64,000 nt of DNA, taken from Ancylobacter amanitiformis. GTDB taxonomy: Bacteria; Pseudomonadota; Alphaproteobacteria; Rhizobiales; Xanthobacteraceae. Below are positions 49,194 through 57,930 of the stretch, piece by piece. The stretch lies in NCBI RefSeq assembly GCF_030814815.1, contig NZ_JAUSVR010000006.1, positions 186,001-250,000 on the forward strand, read 5' to 3'. Numbering within the stretch: the first letter of the stretch is position 1; every line of letters starts with the position of its first letter. A program made the translations under genes and the position numbers. Under the pieces are notes generated by a model that was given only the letters and a program-made list of their open reading frames with translations, was not told where the DNA came from and searched no databases.

Positions 49194-49730
49194 ATGACCG
49201 CTGCTTCGCCTGCTGCTTCGCCCGTCACCTCCGCCGCCGCTTCCAAGCTGCGCAGCGTGCAGACCGCCGCCGCCCTTATCGTCGCGGTGGCCGGTGCCGG
49301 CACGCTGGCGGGGGCATGGTATTTCCAGCTTGTGGTGGGTCTGGCGCCATGCCCGCTCTGCCTTGAGCAGCGCATTCCCTATTATGTCGGCGTGCCCATC
49401 GCGCTCATCGCGGTGATCTGCGCGCTGGGCGGGCGCGCCCCGCTCGCCCGCGTCGCGCTGGCATTGGCCGGCACGCTGATGGCGGTGGCCGCCGCACTGG
49501 CGGTCTATCATGCCGGTGTCGAATGGGGCTTTTGGGCGGGGCCGACCGCCTGCTCGGGCTCGGCGCCGGCGCTCTCCTCGGGCAATCTGCTGGAGAGCCT
49601 GCAGCAGGCGCGGGTGGTGCGCTGCGACGAGGCGCCGTGGCGGCTGCTCGGCCTCTCGCTCGCCGGCTACAACGCCCTCATCGCCGCGGCGCTGACGCTG
49701 GTTGCCTTTCGCGGCGCGGTGGCGCGATAG
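49194..49730 (+). CDS. dsbB: Disulphide bond formation protein DsbB
   Basis: A 178-residue inner-membrane protein with four hydrophobic helices that reoxidises DsbA by passing electrons to quinone. The first cysteine pair is CPLC (53-56), after GLAP in the usual context, and the second pair is formed by Cys120 and Cys144 in the second periplasmic loop. The length matches the short DsbB/DsbI group. The N-terminus to residue 20 is an Ala/Ser-rich extension. It is transcribed alone, convergent with the HNH gene across a hairpin. No dsbA lies in the window. Confidence 0.92.
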   Translation: MTAASPAASPVTSAAASKLRSVQTAAALIVAVAGAGTLAGAWYFQLVVGLAPCPLCLEQRIPYYVGVPIALIAVICALGGRAPLARVALALAGTLMAVAAALAVYHAGVEWGFWAGPTACSGSAPALSSGNLLESLQQARVVRCDEAPWRLLGLSLAGYNALIAAALTLVAFRGAVAR

Positions 49731-49746
49731 ACGGCCGTCCGGAGCA

Positions 49747-49767
49747 TGGGGAACAGCAGGTTCCCCA
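49747..49767. terminator. Bidirectional terminator-like hairpin
   Basis: Eight-base perfect stem (49747-49754 with 49760-49767) and five-base loop between the convergent dsbB and HNH genes. Confidence 0.5.
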
Positions 49768-49776
49768 CTTCCCGGC

Positions 49777-50334
49777 TCACGGGTCGAGTTCGGTATCCCA
49801 GTAGAGGTAATCCACCCAGCTGTCATGGAGGTAGTTGGGCGGGAAGTGCCGGCCGTTCTGGTGCAGGTCGAATACGGCGGGCTGATAGGGCTTCTGCCGG
49901 GGAATCATGCGTGCCTCGGCCGGCATCATGCTGCCCTTCCTCAGATTGCAGGGCGAGCACGCGGCGACGACGTTCTCCCAGGTGGTCTGCCCGCCGCGCG
50001 AGCGCGGGATGACGTGGTCGAAGGTCAGGTCCTCGCGCGCATCGCAGTACTGGCAGGTGAAGCGGTCGCGCAGGAACACGTTGAAGCGGGTGAAGGCGGG
50101 CTGGCGGGCCGGCCGGATGAAGGCCTTGAGCGAAACCACGCTCGGCAGGCGCATCTGGAAGGTCGCGCTGGAGACCTGCCGCTCATAATATTCGACGATG
50201 TTCACGCGATCGAGGAAGACCGCCTTGATCGCGTCCTGCCACGCCCAGACCGACAGCGGGTAATAGCTCAGCGGCCGATAATCGGCGTTGAGCACGAGGG
50301 CAGGCCAGGCACCCGGAGACAATGTCGCCGTCAA
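49777..50334 (-). CDS. HNH endonuclease
   Basis: A 185-residue HNH-type nuclease common in alphaproteobacteria. The N-terminal part PALVLNADYRPLSYYPLSVWAWQDAIKAVFLDRVNIVEYYER is the family hallmark. The nuclease core has zinc cysteines in CQYC and CSPCN, and the HNH residues in DHVIPRSRGG and ENVVAACSPCN. The TTG at 50334 is proposed because the conserved part starts at TATLSPGAWPAL and GGGAG lies upstream; the ATG at 50388 would place a 23-base-arm hairpin inside the coding sequence. The biological role (repair or defence) is unknown. Convergent with dsbB. Confidence 0.85.
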   Translation of the reverse strand: MTATLSPGAWPALVLNADYRPLSYYPLSVWAWQDAIKAVFLDRVNIVEYYERQVSSATFQMRLPSVVSLKAFIRPARQPAFTRFNVFLRDRFTCQYCDAREDLTFDHVIPRSRGGQTTWENVVAACSPCNLRKGSMMPAEARMIPRQKPYQPAVFDLHQNGRHFPPNYLHDSWVDYLYWDTELDP

Positions 50335-50349
50335 CGCTCTCGCTCCCTG

Positions 50350-50398
50350 CCGGAGTTCTTTGCGATCGGGTGCGCCACCCGATCGCAAAGAACTCCGG
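50350..50398. repeat. Perfect 23-bp inverted repeat (long hairpin)
   Basis: Arms 50350-50372 and 50376-50398 are perfectly complementary around a CGC loop. Transcribed from the candidate promoter at 50505-50532, the hairpin would lie 15 bases upstream of the proposed TTG start of the HNH gene. It is far longer than an ordinary terminator stem and has no T-run. Confidence 0.92.
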
Positions 50399-50504
50399 TT
50401 CCACGAACCCGGAGCCTGATCTCATCGCACGAGCCAAGCGGCTCCTGCGGAACAGGCTCGTCGCCGGTACGGGCAAGTCGGCACCGCACGGCGCACGGGG
50501 ATAG

Positions 50505-50532
50505 TCTATATTTAGCGTGTCAATCTTGTGAA
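50505..50532 (-). promoter_or_regulatory. Candidate promoter of the HNH gene
   Basis: On the minus strand TTCACA (50532-50527) and TATAGA (50510-50505) with a 16-base spacer. A TTGACA also occurs nearby. The predicted RNA would have a leader of about 165 bases that includes the long hairpin. Confidence 0.4.
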
Positions 50533-50630
50533 GCGCTGCCGTGCGGAGGATGCCGTACGGATCGCGGCGGGGGCCATGGAGCGCGCCCGCCACAGGTGGG
50601 TCAGGGCCGGATATCCCGCCATGGGCGGGT

Positions 50631-51299
50631 TCAGCCGAGCACCTCGGCGAGGAAGCGGCCGGCCAGCGCCAGCCCGTCCGGATCGATGCCATGGCCAAGG
50701 CCTCGGGAGAGCTGCGAGCGCACCGCGAGGCCGCGCGCGCTCAAGCTCTCGACGGCGCGGGGCAGGGCGGCGGGTGGAATCACCTCGTCGGCATCGCCAT
50801 GCACCAGCAGCACCGGCGGGCGGGCGGTGATTCCGGCATCGAAGGCGGGCAGCGCGCGCTCGGGCGGCACCACATGGATGCCGGAAAAGCCGACCAGCCC
50901 GGCCGGCGCCGCGGCGCGCCGCAGTCCCGTATGCAGGGCCATCATCGTGCCCTGGCTGAAGCCGACCAGCGCGAGGCGCGAGCCGGGCAGGCCGAGACGG
51001 GCAAGTTCCGCATCGAGAAAACCATCGAGCGCCGCATGCGCCGACTGCACCCCGACCCACCGTTCGGCATCGTTGCGCTCGACATAGCCGAACCATTGCC
51101 GGCCGACCGGCGCGATCGCGCAAGGCTCGGGGGCATGCGGGGAGACGAAGGCGGCGCCCGGCAGTAGCGGCGCCCAGTGGCGCCCGAGGTCGATCAGGTC
51201 CCGCCCATCGGCGCCGTAGCCATGCAGCAGCACCACGAGCGCCTCGGCCGGGCGGCCCGAGCGGGGCGAAAGACGGGGGCCGTCAAGCATGGGTGTCAT
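50631..51299 (-). CDS. Phospholipase/carboxylesterase family hydrolase
   Basis: A 222-residue alpha/beta hydrolase of the Abhydrolase_2 (PF02230) family, serine carboxylesterases acting on short esters or lysophospholipids. The catalytic triad is visible: Ser115 in GFSQGTMM, Asp171 in HGDADEVIP and His203 in GLGHGID; the oxyanion region is LHGYGADG (25-32). The ATG at 51299 gives the family's usual start; an upstream open frame reaches 51461 but overlaps the end of the M23 peptidase gene, 40 bases before it. Probably co-transcribed with that gene. The substrate is unknown. Confidence 0.9.
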   Translation of the reverse strand: MTPMLDGPRLSPRSGRPAEALVVLLHGYGADGRDLIDLGRHWAPLLPGAAFVSPHAPEPCAIAPVGRQWFGYVERNDAERWVGVQSAHAALDGFLDAELARLGLPGSRLALVGFSQGTMMALHTGLRRAAAPAGLVGFSGIHVVPPERALPAFDAGITARPPVLLVHGDADEVIPPAALPRAVESLSARGLAVRSQLSRGLGHGIDPDGLALAGRFLAEVLG

Positions 51300-51339
51300 C
51301 TCTGTCGGCTCGTCCTCTGGCGGGTCTTCCTCGCCCGCG

Positions 51340-53304
51340 TCAGTTGGTGTCGTCGTCGAGCGCGCGCAGGCCCCCGGCAGCGACCTTGGGCATGGCGCCG
51401 TGGTTGAGCAACGTGTCGATGCGTTCGCGCTCCTGCTCGAAGGAGGCGAGGATCCTGCCATCGAGCGCGCGCCCGCGCGGCAGGCGGATGCGCATCGGGT
51501 CGACGAAGCGGCCGTTCACCAGCACCTCATAGTGAAGATGCGCGCCGGTGGAGAGGCCGGTCGAGCCGATATAACCGATCAACTGGCCCTGCCGCACGCG
51601 CAGCCCCTCGCGGATGCCCTTGGCGAAGCCGGACTGGTGCGAATAGGTGGTGACGTAGCCGTTGGAGTGCTGGATCTCGATGCGCCGACCGTAGCCGGAG
51701 GTCCAGGCCGCCTTCTTGATCACGCCATTGCCCGCGGCGTAGATCGGGGTGCCGACCCGGTCGGCCCAGTCGACGCCCGAATGCAGGCGGCTATAGCCGA
51801 GAATGGGGTGGCGACGCATGCCGAAGCCCGAGCGCAGCACGCCGCCCGAGAGCGGCTTGCGCACCAGGAACTTCTTCGCGCTCTTGCCGGATTCGTCATA
51901 GAAATCGACCAACCCGTCATCCGGGGTCTGGTAGCGGAAATAGCGCCGCTCCTCGCCGCCGACGATCAGCCCGGCATAGAGCACGCCGCCCGCGCCGCCC
52001 GCCTCGTCGGGCTCATAGACCACCTCGAAGGAATCGCCGGTGCGCACCCGGCGCTGGAAATCGACGTCGAAGGAATAGACGCGGATCAGGCTTTCGATGA
52101 CCGGGCGCGGCACGTCGTGGCGCAGCGCGGTCTCCCAGATGCTTTCATAGAGCGTGACGCCGCCGCGCCCGCCGCCGCCATCGGCATCGTCGTCGCCATC
52201 GTCCGGCGCGATGTCCGCGACCTGCGTGTCGGCGGGCTCCTGCACCGGCAGGAACTTGCCCATGTCGGAGAGCGCCACCGTGCCCTGATGGCCGGTATCG
52301 TTGAAGACGGCGACGCGCACCGCCACGGGCGAGCCGCTCGAACCGTCGAGCAGCACCTTGAGTCGCATGCCCTCGGGCAGCGGGCCCTGCAGGTCGCGCG
52401 TCAGGAACGCGGCGGCCGCGGCGCGAGCGGAGACCTGCGGCACGCCGAGATCAACCAGGATCGAGGCGACGGTGTCGCCCTTCTTGGTGACGACGGCGCG
52501 CTCCGCCCAGTCATTGCCGCCGGTCGCCTCCTCGCCCGACTTGCCCATCGAGCTGACATTCTCGGGCTGCTGCAGCGCGCTGGCGGCGGCGCCCCCGGCC
52601 GGCGGGGGAGCGAAGGCGAGCGCGCCGGAAATGCCGAGATTGGCCAGCGCGGGCGTGCGGGTATCGGTCGGGGTGCTGAACTCGGCGGCCTCGCGCACCT
52701 TCATCAGCACGTCTTCCATCGGCAGTTCGGCCGCGAATTTGGTGCTGGGGGGGACCGCGGCGATGTCGCGCACCACCAGGGTGAGGTCCCCGGTGGGCTC
52801 GGCCTGGGGCGCCTCGCCGTCATCATTGGTGCTGTCGGCGATCAGCTTGGCCGGATTGAATCGCGGCACGTCGACGGAGGCGGCGGTCACGGCCTGCGCG
52901 AGATTGGCCGCGACCTTGGTCACGGCGCGCACCTTGATGACTTCCTTGTCGCCGTCCTTGCTGGTGGAGGCGAGGCGCAGCGTCTGCTTGGCGGCGAAGC
53001 TCTCCGAAAGGATCGACATGCGGTCGCCCTTGCGGGCGACGTTGGAGGGGCGCTCGCCGGCGGCCAGCGCGCCGCGCAGCGCCGAACGCACCGTCTCCGG
53101 GCTCTGCGCGAAGCGATACTCGCCATCCAGCGCCGCATAGACCGCCCCGCCCATGAGCGCGGCACCGCAGATGCCGGTGAGCAGTGTCGCCATCAGCCAG
53201 CGGATGGAGATACGGCGGCGGTTGGTCGGCTCCTCGGCATCGCCATCGACGCCGAGCGGGGGCTCATCGCCCAGATCGAACCCAGCGCCGCGGTTTTGCC
53301 GCAT
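51340..53304 (-). CDS. M23 family murein endopeptidase (MepM-like)
   Basis: A 654-residue envelope protein. One membrane anchor lies near residues 36-58, followed by a long periplasmic region. A LysM/OapA-like region (VVTKKGDTVASILVDLGVPQVSARAAAAAF) precedes the C-terminal LytM domain, the layout of MepM endopeptidases that open D,D-crosslinks during cell growth. Zinc ligands are in RLHSGVDW (His508, Asp512) and HLHYE (589-593). The central part is acidic and Gly-rich (DDGDDDADGGGGRGG). The start is not firm: the ATG at 53304 or 53370 are both possible, with no strong ribosome binding site. The esterase gene follows 40 bases downstream. Confidence 0.9.
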   Translation of the reverse strand: MRQNRGAGFDLGDEPPLGVDGDAEEPTNRRRISIRWLMATLLTGICGAALMGGAVYAALDGEYRFAQSPETVRSALRGALAAGERPSNVARKGDRMSILSESFAAKQTLRLASTSKDGDKEVIKVRAVTKVAANLAQAVTAASVDVPRFNPAKLIADSTNDDGEAPQAEPTGDLTLVVRDIAAVPPSTKFAAELPMEDVLMKVREAAEFSTPTDTRTPALANLGISGALAFAPPPAGGAAASALQQPENVSSMGKSGEEATGGNDWAERAVVTKKGDTVASILVDLGVPQVSARAAAAAFLTRDLQGPLPEGMRLKVLLDGSSGSPVAVRVAVFNDTGHQGTVALSDMGKFLPVQEPADTQVADIAPDDGDDDADGGGGRGGVTLYESIWETALRHDVPRPVIESLIRVYSFDVDFQRRVRTGDSFEVVYEPDEAGGAGGVLYAGLIVGGEERRYFRYQTPDDGLVDFYDESGKSAKKFLVRKPLSGGVLRSGFGMRRHPILGYSRLHSGVDWADRVGTPIYAAGNGVIKKAAWTSGYGRRIEIQHSNGYVTTYSHQSGFAKGIREGLRVRQGQLIGYIGSTGLSTGAHLHYEVLVNGRFVDPMRIRLPRGRALDGRILASFEQERERIDTLLNHGAMPKVAAGGLRALDDDTN

Positions 53305-53647
53305 GCCGTTTGGTCCGCGACGAGTCTCCAACAGGCCATCCCCACATTCATCGGCGCTCGACGCCGACATCGCGTCACTTGTGGCCGCCGTGTGCGACCG
53401 GACGTTCTGCCTCCCCGGCATCCGCCGGGGCGGATGCGATGGTCACGCGGGCGGTAAAGTGTTCCGCAAGACGCGGGAACTTGCCGCCTGGGGTGGACGC
53501 CGTCAACCCGGCGCTCACCGCGGGCGCGAATCCGATGCGCGCCCGATGGGCTGCGATGTAGAACGGGGGCTCACGGCAAAAGCATGGCGGCCGGCGCACA
53601 TGCCGGCCGGGCTCCACAGCCATCGCCGGAGCGGGTCCGGTTGCGGC

Positions 53648-54919
53648 CTACTGCGCGGAGGTGTTCCGCTGGCGCAGCGGCGAGGGCGGCGGCAGCGGAA
53701 CCAGCGCCACCCGGGCGCCGGCGGGGGCGGCGTCCTCGTCCGTCGAGGCGATGCCCTGCCAGGCATTGGCGGGGGAACTGGGGTTGCGCAGGATCGGCGC
53801 GCCACCATTGGCGTGGGATCCTGTCGCGGCATAGGCGCTGCTGCGCGCGCCCGGCACGCTCGTGGCCATGACCGGCGCGATGACCGGCGCCGCGCCGGGC
53901 GTGACGGGCGGTATCGCCGCCGTCCCGGGAGCCGACGCACCGGGCGCGGCGGCGTCGGCCATCACCGCGCCCTCGGTCGGGGCCACGTCGAAGCGCTTGA
54001 AGAAGGACCAGATTTCCTGCGGCGCGTCGAGCCCGCTGCGGCGCGGGCCGAGAATGACCGCCGCCAGCGCGTCGCCCGCGCCGGTGGACTGGGCGGGCGG
54101 CTGGTGGCCGCCGGCAATTTCATAGAAGGCCACCGCCGAGCCCGACGCGCAATTGTCCCAGCGCAGGATGCGCGCGCTCGGCGCGGTGCTCTGCTGCGGC
54201 GGCGCGCAGCCATCGATGCGGGCGAACAGTTCCGCGCTCTCGGAGGCCGACATCAGCCGGGCGCCGGGCGTCTGCCGGCCGAACATCGGCACGATCGGGT
54301 CATAGGTGCCGTTCATGATGAGGATCGGCACCGGCCGCGCGGGCTTGCAACTCTCGTTATAGCCCACCGGCACCGTCATCATCATCGTGGCGAACGCGTT
54401 GAAGTGTTCGGCATAGCGGCACGCGATGAAGGCGGTGAGGAAGCCGCCATTGGAGAAGCCCATGAGAAAGGCGCGATTCGGATCGGCGATCCCCTCGGCC
54501 TCCAGTGTGGCGAGCACGTCCAGCACGAACCGGCCGTCATCGCGCGGGTAGAGGATGGGCAGGAAACCGGCGACCGTGCTGCGCCCGTCATTCCAGAGCA
54601 GATTCATGCCCTTGGGGTAGGCCACCACGAAGCCCTCGCGGTCGGCCACGGCATCGAGGTCGAGGTAACGCTGCATGATATAGGCCGGCTGCAGGGCGCC
54701 ATGCAGGGCGATGACCACGGGCTTCGGACCCGGCGGCGCGTTCTTCGGCACATGCAGGATGAATTCGCGCTTGAGACCGCCCGAGGTGATGGTGCGCTCG
54801 CCATCCTGCACGACGCGGCCGGGGCTCTCCTGTGCCGCGGCAGGCGTCGCCGCCAGCGCGGCAAGGCTCGCGACGAATGCAAGGAGCAGGAGGCAGGGTT
54901 TCGCGAAATGCATGCTCAT
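53648..54919 (-). CDS. Exported PHB-depolymerase-family esterase (LpqC-like)
   Basis: A 423-residue secreted alpha/beta hydrolase. The signal peptide (hydrophobic core LLLLAFVASLAALAATPAAAQ) is cut near residue 30. The catalytic Ser156 is in GFSNGGFLTAF; LHGALQPAY holds the oxyanion region; Asp and His follow in NGTYDPIVP and GGHQPP. The family contains poly(3-hydroxybutyrate) depolymerases and feruloyl-esterase-like enzymes. The last 100 residues are Ala/Pro/Ser-rich and probably disordered. It is a single gene, divergent from the sdh operon. The actual substrate is unknown. Confidence 0.87.
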   Translation of the reverse strand: MSMHFAKPCLLLLAFVASLAALAATPAAAQESPGRVVQDGERTITSGGLKREFILHVPKNAPPGPKPVVIALHGALQPAYIMQRYLDLDAVADREGFVVAYPKGMNLLWNDGRSTVAGFLPILYPRDDGRFVLDVLATLEAEGIADPNRAFLMGFSNGGFLTAFIACRYAEHFNAFATMMMTVPVGYNESCKPARPVPILIMNGTYDPIVPMFGRQTPGARLMSASESAELFARIDGCAPPQQSTAPSARILRWDNCASGSAVAFYEIAGGHQPPAQSTGAGDALAAVILGPRRSGLDAPQEIWSFFKRFDVAPTEGAVMADAAAPGASAPGTAAIPPVTPGAAPVIAPVMATSVPGARSSAYAATGSHANGGAPILRNPSSPANAWQGIASTDEDAAPAGARVALVPLPPPSPLRQRNTSAQ

Positions 54920-55219
54920 CGCAACCTTGGCAGGGCGGGCGCCATCGGAAAGGCACGTTACAGACGGTTTATTTCAGTCAAATAAATGGCGAAGATGGTT
55001 AACGAACCGTCAGCGCCGCGCGTGGATCCCGCGTTCTTTCGGGCACGGGCGGTGGCGAAAAGGGGCTGGCGCCGCTGGGGCCTTCGTCTAGGGTGCGCGC
55101 GCTGCATCGCAGCGACAGCGACTTTGTTGTGTGATAGGCGTCGCCTTTGGAATGATTGCGAAAAGCAATCGTTTCGGCTACGCACTGCAAAACAAGCCTT
55201 CGGGACCGGGAAAATCGAT
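54920..55219. promoter_or_regulatory. Divergent control region of the sdh operon
   Basis: This 300-base region holds two clear inverted repeats: TTTATTT-CAGTC-AAATAAA (54968-54986) near the esterase gene, and GATTGC-GAAAA-GCAATC (55154-55170, extendable to 55151-55173 with a wobble) 47 bases before the sdhC start. The second could be an operator or a leader hairpin. No -35/-10 pair was clear enough to name. Confidence 0.45.
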
Positions 55220-55612
55220 ATGCCAGGAGCGGCCGAGCGGCCCCTTTCTCCGCATCTCCAAATTTATCGCCCGATGCTCACGATGATGATGTCCATCGTG
55301 CACCGCATCACGGGCGTCGCCCTTTATTTCGGCACGCTGCTGCCGGTGATCTGGCTGCTCGCCGCCGCGAGTTCGCCGGAGGCCTTCGCCACGGTGAACG
55401 GCCTTTTGGGCAGCTGGATCGGGCTCATTATTCTGTTCGGCTACAGCTGGGCACTCATCCATCACGCTCTGGGCGGCGTACGTCACTTCGTATGGGACTT
55501 CGGCCATGGTTTCGGGCCGCAGGCGCGCGAGTTCATGGCCAAGGCCACCCTTGGCGGCTCGGTCCTGCTGACCGTGCTGCTGTGGATCGTCATCGCGGTG
55601 GTGAAAGGCTGA
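55220..55612 (+). CDS. sdhC: Succinate dehydrogenase cytochrome b556 subunit
   Basis: A 130-residue membrane anchor subunit of complex II with three hydrophobic helices. The family signature RPLSPHLQIYRPMLTMMMSIVHRITGVAL (residues 7-35) contains the conserved Ser and Arg (SIVHR) at the quinone site; the haem-ligand histidine lies in the second helix (YSWALIHHALGGVRH). The ATG at 55220 matches other alphaproteobacterial SdhC proteins. It opens the sdhCDAB operon; sdhD follows after four bases. Confidence 0.95.
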   Translation: MPGAAERPLSPHLQIYRPMLTMMMSIVHRITGVALYFGTLLPVIWLLAAASSPEAFATVNGLLGSWIGLIILFGYSWALIHHALGGVRHFVWDFGHGFGPQAREFMAKATLGGSVLLTVLLWIVIAVVKG

Positions 55613-55616
55613 GCCC

Positions 55617-56039
55617 ATGAGCAACCGTTCGAGCCCGCCCTCGCGCAGCCCTTCCAGCGCCTCCATGCGCACTCCGCGCCGCAAGGTCGCCGGCCTCGGC
55701 TCCGCCCGGTCCGGCACCGGCCATTTCTGGCTGCAGCGCGTGACGGCGCTGGCCAACATCATCCTCGTGATCATCGCCCTGCCGATCGTCATCTCCATGG
55801 CGGGCGGCGGTCAGGAGGCTGTCCTGTCGACCCTGCGCCATCCGCTGGCGGCGCTGGTTCTGCTACTGCTTCTGGTCTCGATGACATTCCATATGCGCAT
55901 CGGCATGCAGGTGGTGATCGAGGATTACGTCCATAGCGAGGGGACGAAGGTGCTCGCCCTGATCGGCAACACCTTCTTCACGATCGCGGTCGGCGCTGCC
56001 GGCGCGTTCGCCATCCTCAAGATCAGTTTCGGAGGCTGA
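55617..56039 (+). CDS. sdhD: Succinate dehydrogenase membrane anchor subunit
   Basis: A 140-residue hydrophobic anchor of complex II with three membrane helices. [30 protein letters not shown] (haem-binding His and quinone-site Asp-Tyr) are the family marks. The first 30 residues form a basic Ser/Pro-rich cytoplasmic extension. Spacing to sdhC (four bases) and sdhA (seven bases) indicates tight operon structure. Confidence 0.94.
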   Translation: MSNRSSPPSRSPSSASMRTPRRKVAGLGSARSGTGHFWLQRVTALANIILVIIALPIVISMAGGGQEAVLSTLRHPLAALVLLLLLVSMTFHMRIGMQVVIEDYVHSEGTKVLALIGNTFFTIAVGAAGAFAILKISFGG

Positions 56040-56046
56040 GAGACCG

Positions 56047-57897
56047 ATGGCCGGAACCCACTCCGCCAATGGCGCTTCCAACGGTGCTGCCGGCCCCTCG
56101 GTGAACGGGGCCGCCTATCCCATCACCGATCATACCTATGACGTCGTCGTGGTCGGCGCCGGCGGCGCGGGGCTGCGCGCCGTGGTCGGCTGCTCGGAAG
56201 CCGGGCTGCGCACAGCCTGCGTGACCAAGGTGTTTCCCACCCGCTCGCACACCGTGGCGGCACAGGGCGGCATCGCCGCCTCGCTCGGCAACATGGGCAC
56301 CGACGACTGGCGCTACCACATGTACGACACCGTCAAGGGGTCGGACTGGCTGGGCGACCAGGACGCCATCGAATATCTCGTGCGCCACGCGCCGGCCGCC
56401 GTCTACGAGCTGGAGCACTGGGGCGTGCCGTTCTCGCGCACCGAACAGGGCACGATCTACCAGCGCCCGTTCGGCGGCATGACCATTGATTATGGCAAGA
56501 GCCCGGCGCAGCGCACCTGTGCCGCCGCCGACCGCACCGGCCACGCCATCCTGCACACGCTCTACGGCGCGGCGCTGAAGCACAATGCCGAGTTCTTCAT
56601 CGAGTATTTCGCGCTCGACCTGATCATGGACGAGGATGGCCGCTGCCGCGGCATCGTCGCGCTGAAGATGGACGACGGCACGCTGCACCGCTTCCGCGCG
56701 CAGACGGTGATTCTCGCCACCGGCGGCTATGGCCGCGCCTATTTCTCCGCCACATCCGCCCATACCTGCACGGGCGACGGCAATGCCATGGTGCTGCGCG
56801 CCGGCCTGCCGCTGCAGGACATGGAATTCGTGCAGTTCCACCCCACCGGCATCTACGGCTCGGGCTGCCTCATCACCGAGGGCGCGCGCGGCGAGGGCGG
56901 CTATCTCACCAATTCCGAGGGCGAGCGCTTCATGGAGCGCTACGCCCCCTCGGCCAAGGACCTCGCCTCGCGCGACGTCGTCTCCCGCTCCATGACCATG
57001 GAGATTCGCGAGGGACGCGGCGTCGGCAAGAACAAGGACCACATCTACCTGCACCTCGACCATCTCGACCCGGCGATCCTGCATGAGCGCCTGCCGGGCA
57101 TTTCCGAGAGCGCGAAGATCTTCGCCGGCGTCGACGTGACCAAGGAGCCGATCCCGGTCCTGCCGACCGTGCATTACAACATGGGCGGCATCCCGACGAA
57201 CTTCCACGGCGAAGTGGTCACCAAGAAGGACGGCAATCCCGACCACGTGGTGCCGGGCCTGATGGCGGTGGGCGAATGCGCCTGCGTGTCGATCCACGGC
57301 GCCAACCGGCTGGGCTCGAACTCGCTGACCGATCTCGTGGTGTTCGGCCGCGCGGCGGCGCTGCGTTGCGCCGACATCCTCACCCCCGGCGACAAGCAGC
57401 GCGAACTGCCGGCCAATTCCGCCGATCTCGCGCTGTCGCGGCTGGATCACTTCCGCCATGCCTCCGGCGGCACGCCGACCGCCGAGCTGCGCCTGTCGAT
57501 GCAGAAGGTGATGCAGAACAACTGCGCCGTCTACCGCACCGGCGAGGTGCTGGAGGAAGGCCGCAAGCTGATCGCCGACGTGTTCGCCGGCACCGGCGAC
57601 ATCGACGTGACCGACCGTTCGCTGGTGTGGAATTCCGATCTCATCGAGACGCTGGAATATGACAACCTGATCGGCCAGGCCATCGTCACGATGGAGAGCG
57701 CCGCCGCCCGCACGGAAAGCCGCGGCGCCCATGCCCGCGAGGACTTCCCCGAGCGCGACGACGCCACATGGATGAAGCACACGCTGGCCTTCGTCGATTT
57801 CGACAAGGGCGCGGTGAAGCTCGATGATCGCCCGGTTCACACCTATACGTTGTCGAACGACATCCAGTATATTGAGCCGCGCAAGCGGGTGTATTGA
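56047..57897 (+). CDS. sdhA: Succinate dehydrogenase flavoprotein subunit
   Basis: The catalytic subunit that oxidises succinate to fumarate on the matrix-equivalent (cytoplasmic) face of the inner membrane. The 616-residue protein has the FAD-binding GAGGAG (37-42), the FAD-attachment His in [10 protein letters not shown] (66-75), the catalytic region [21 protein letters not shown] and [18 protein letters not shown]. The N-terminal 25 residues (Ser/Asn/Gly-rich) are an extension. In related genomes sdhB follows directly; here 1,046 bases of unrelated sequence lie in between. Confidence 0.97.
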   Translation: MAGTHSANGASNGAAGPSVNGAAYPITDHTYDVVVVGAGGAGLRAVVGCSEAGLRTACVTKVFPTRSHTVAAQGGIAASLGNMGTDDWRYHMYDTVKGSDWLGDQDAIEYLVRHAPAAVYELEHWGVPFSRTEQGTIYQRPFGGMTIDYGKSPAQRTCAAADRTGHAILHTLYGAALKHNAEFFIEYFALDLIMDEDGRCRGIVALKMDDGTLHRFRAQTVILATGGYGRAYFSATSAHTCTGDGNAMVLRAGLPLQDMEFVQFHPTGIYGSGCLITEGARGEGGYLTNSEGERFMERYAPSAKDLASRDVVSRSMTMEIREGRGVGKNKDHIYLHLDHLDPAILHERLPGISESAKIFAGVDVTKEPIPVLPTVHYNMGGIPTNFHGEVVTKKDGNPDHVVPGLMAVGECACVSIHGANRLGSNSLTDLVVFGRAAALRCADILTPGDKQRELPANSADLALSRLDHFRHASGGTPTAELRLSMQKVMQNNCAVYRTGEVLEEGRKLIADVFAGTGDIDVTDRSLVWNSDLIETLEYDNLIGQAIVTMESAAARTESRGAHAREDFPERDDATWMKHTLAFVDFDKGAVKLDDRPVHTYTLSNDIQYIEPRKRVY

Positions 57898-57911
57898 CGC
57901 TCGCTACCTTT

Positions 57912-57923
57912 GGGGGGGGGGGG
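57912..57923. repeat. Homopolymeric run of 12 G
   Basis: Twelve consecutive G residues directly before the methyltransferase start (GTG 57931), 14 bases after the sdhA stop. Such runs are prone to slippage; a change in length would alter the distance between ribosome binding site and start, or the frame if translation begins at the upstream TTG 57910. Confidence 0.9.
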
Positions 57924-57930
57924 CGGAGCC

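Noticed and set aside
51289-53457. 722-codon plus-strand open frame opposite the M23 peptidase
   Set aside because: Antisense shadow; the minus strand carries intact zinc motifs and a membrane anchor.
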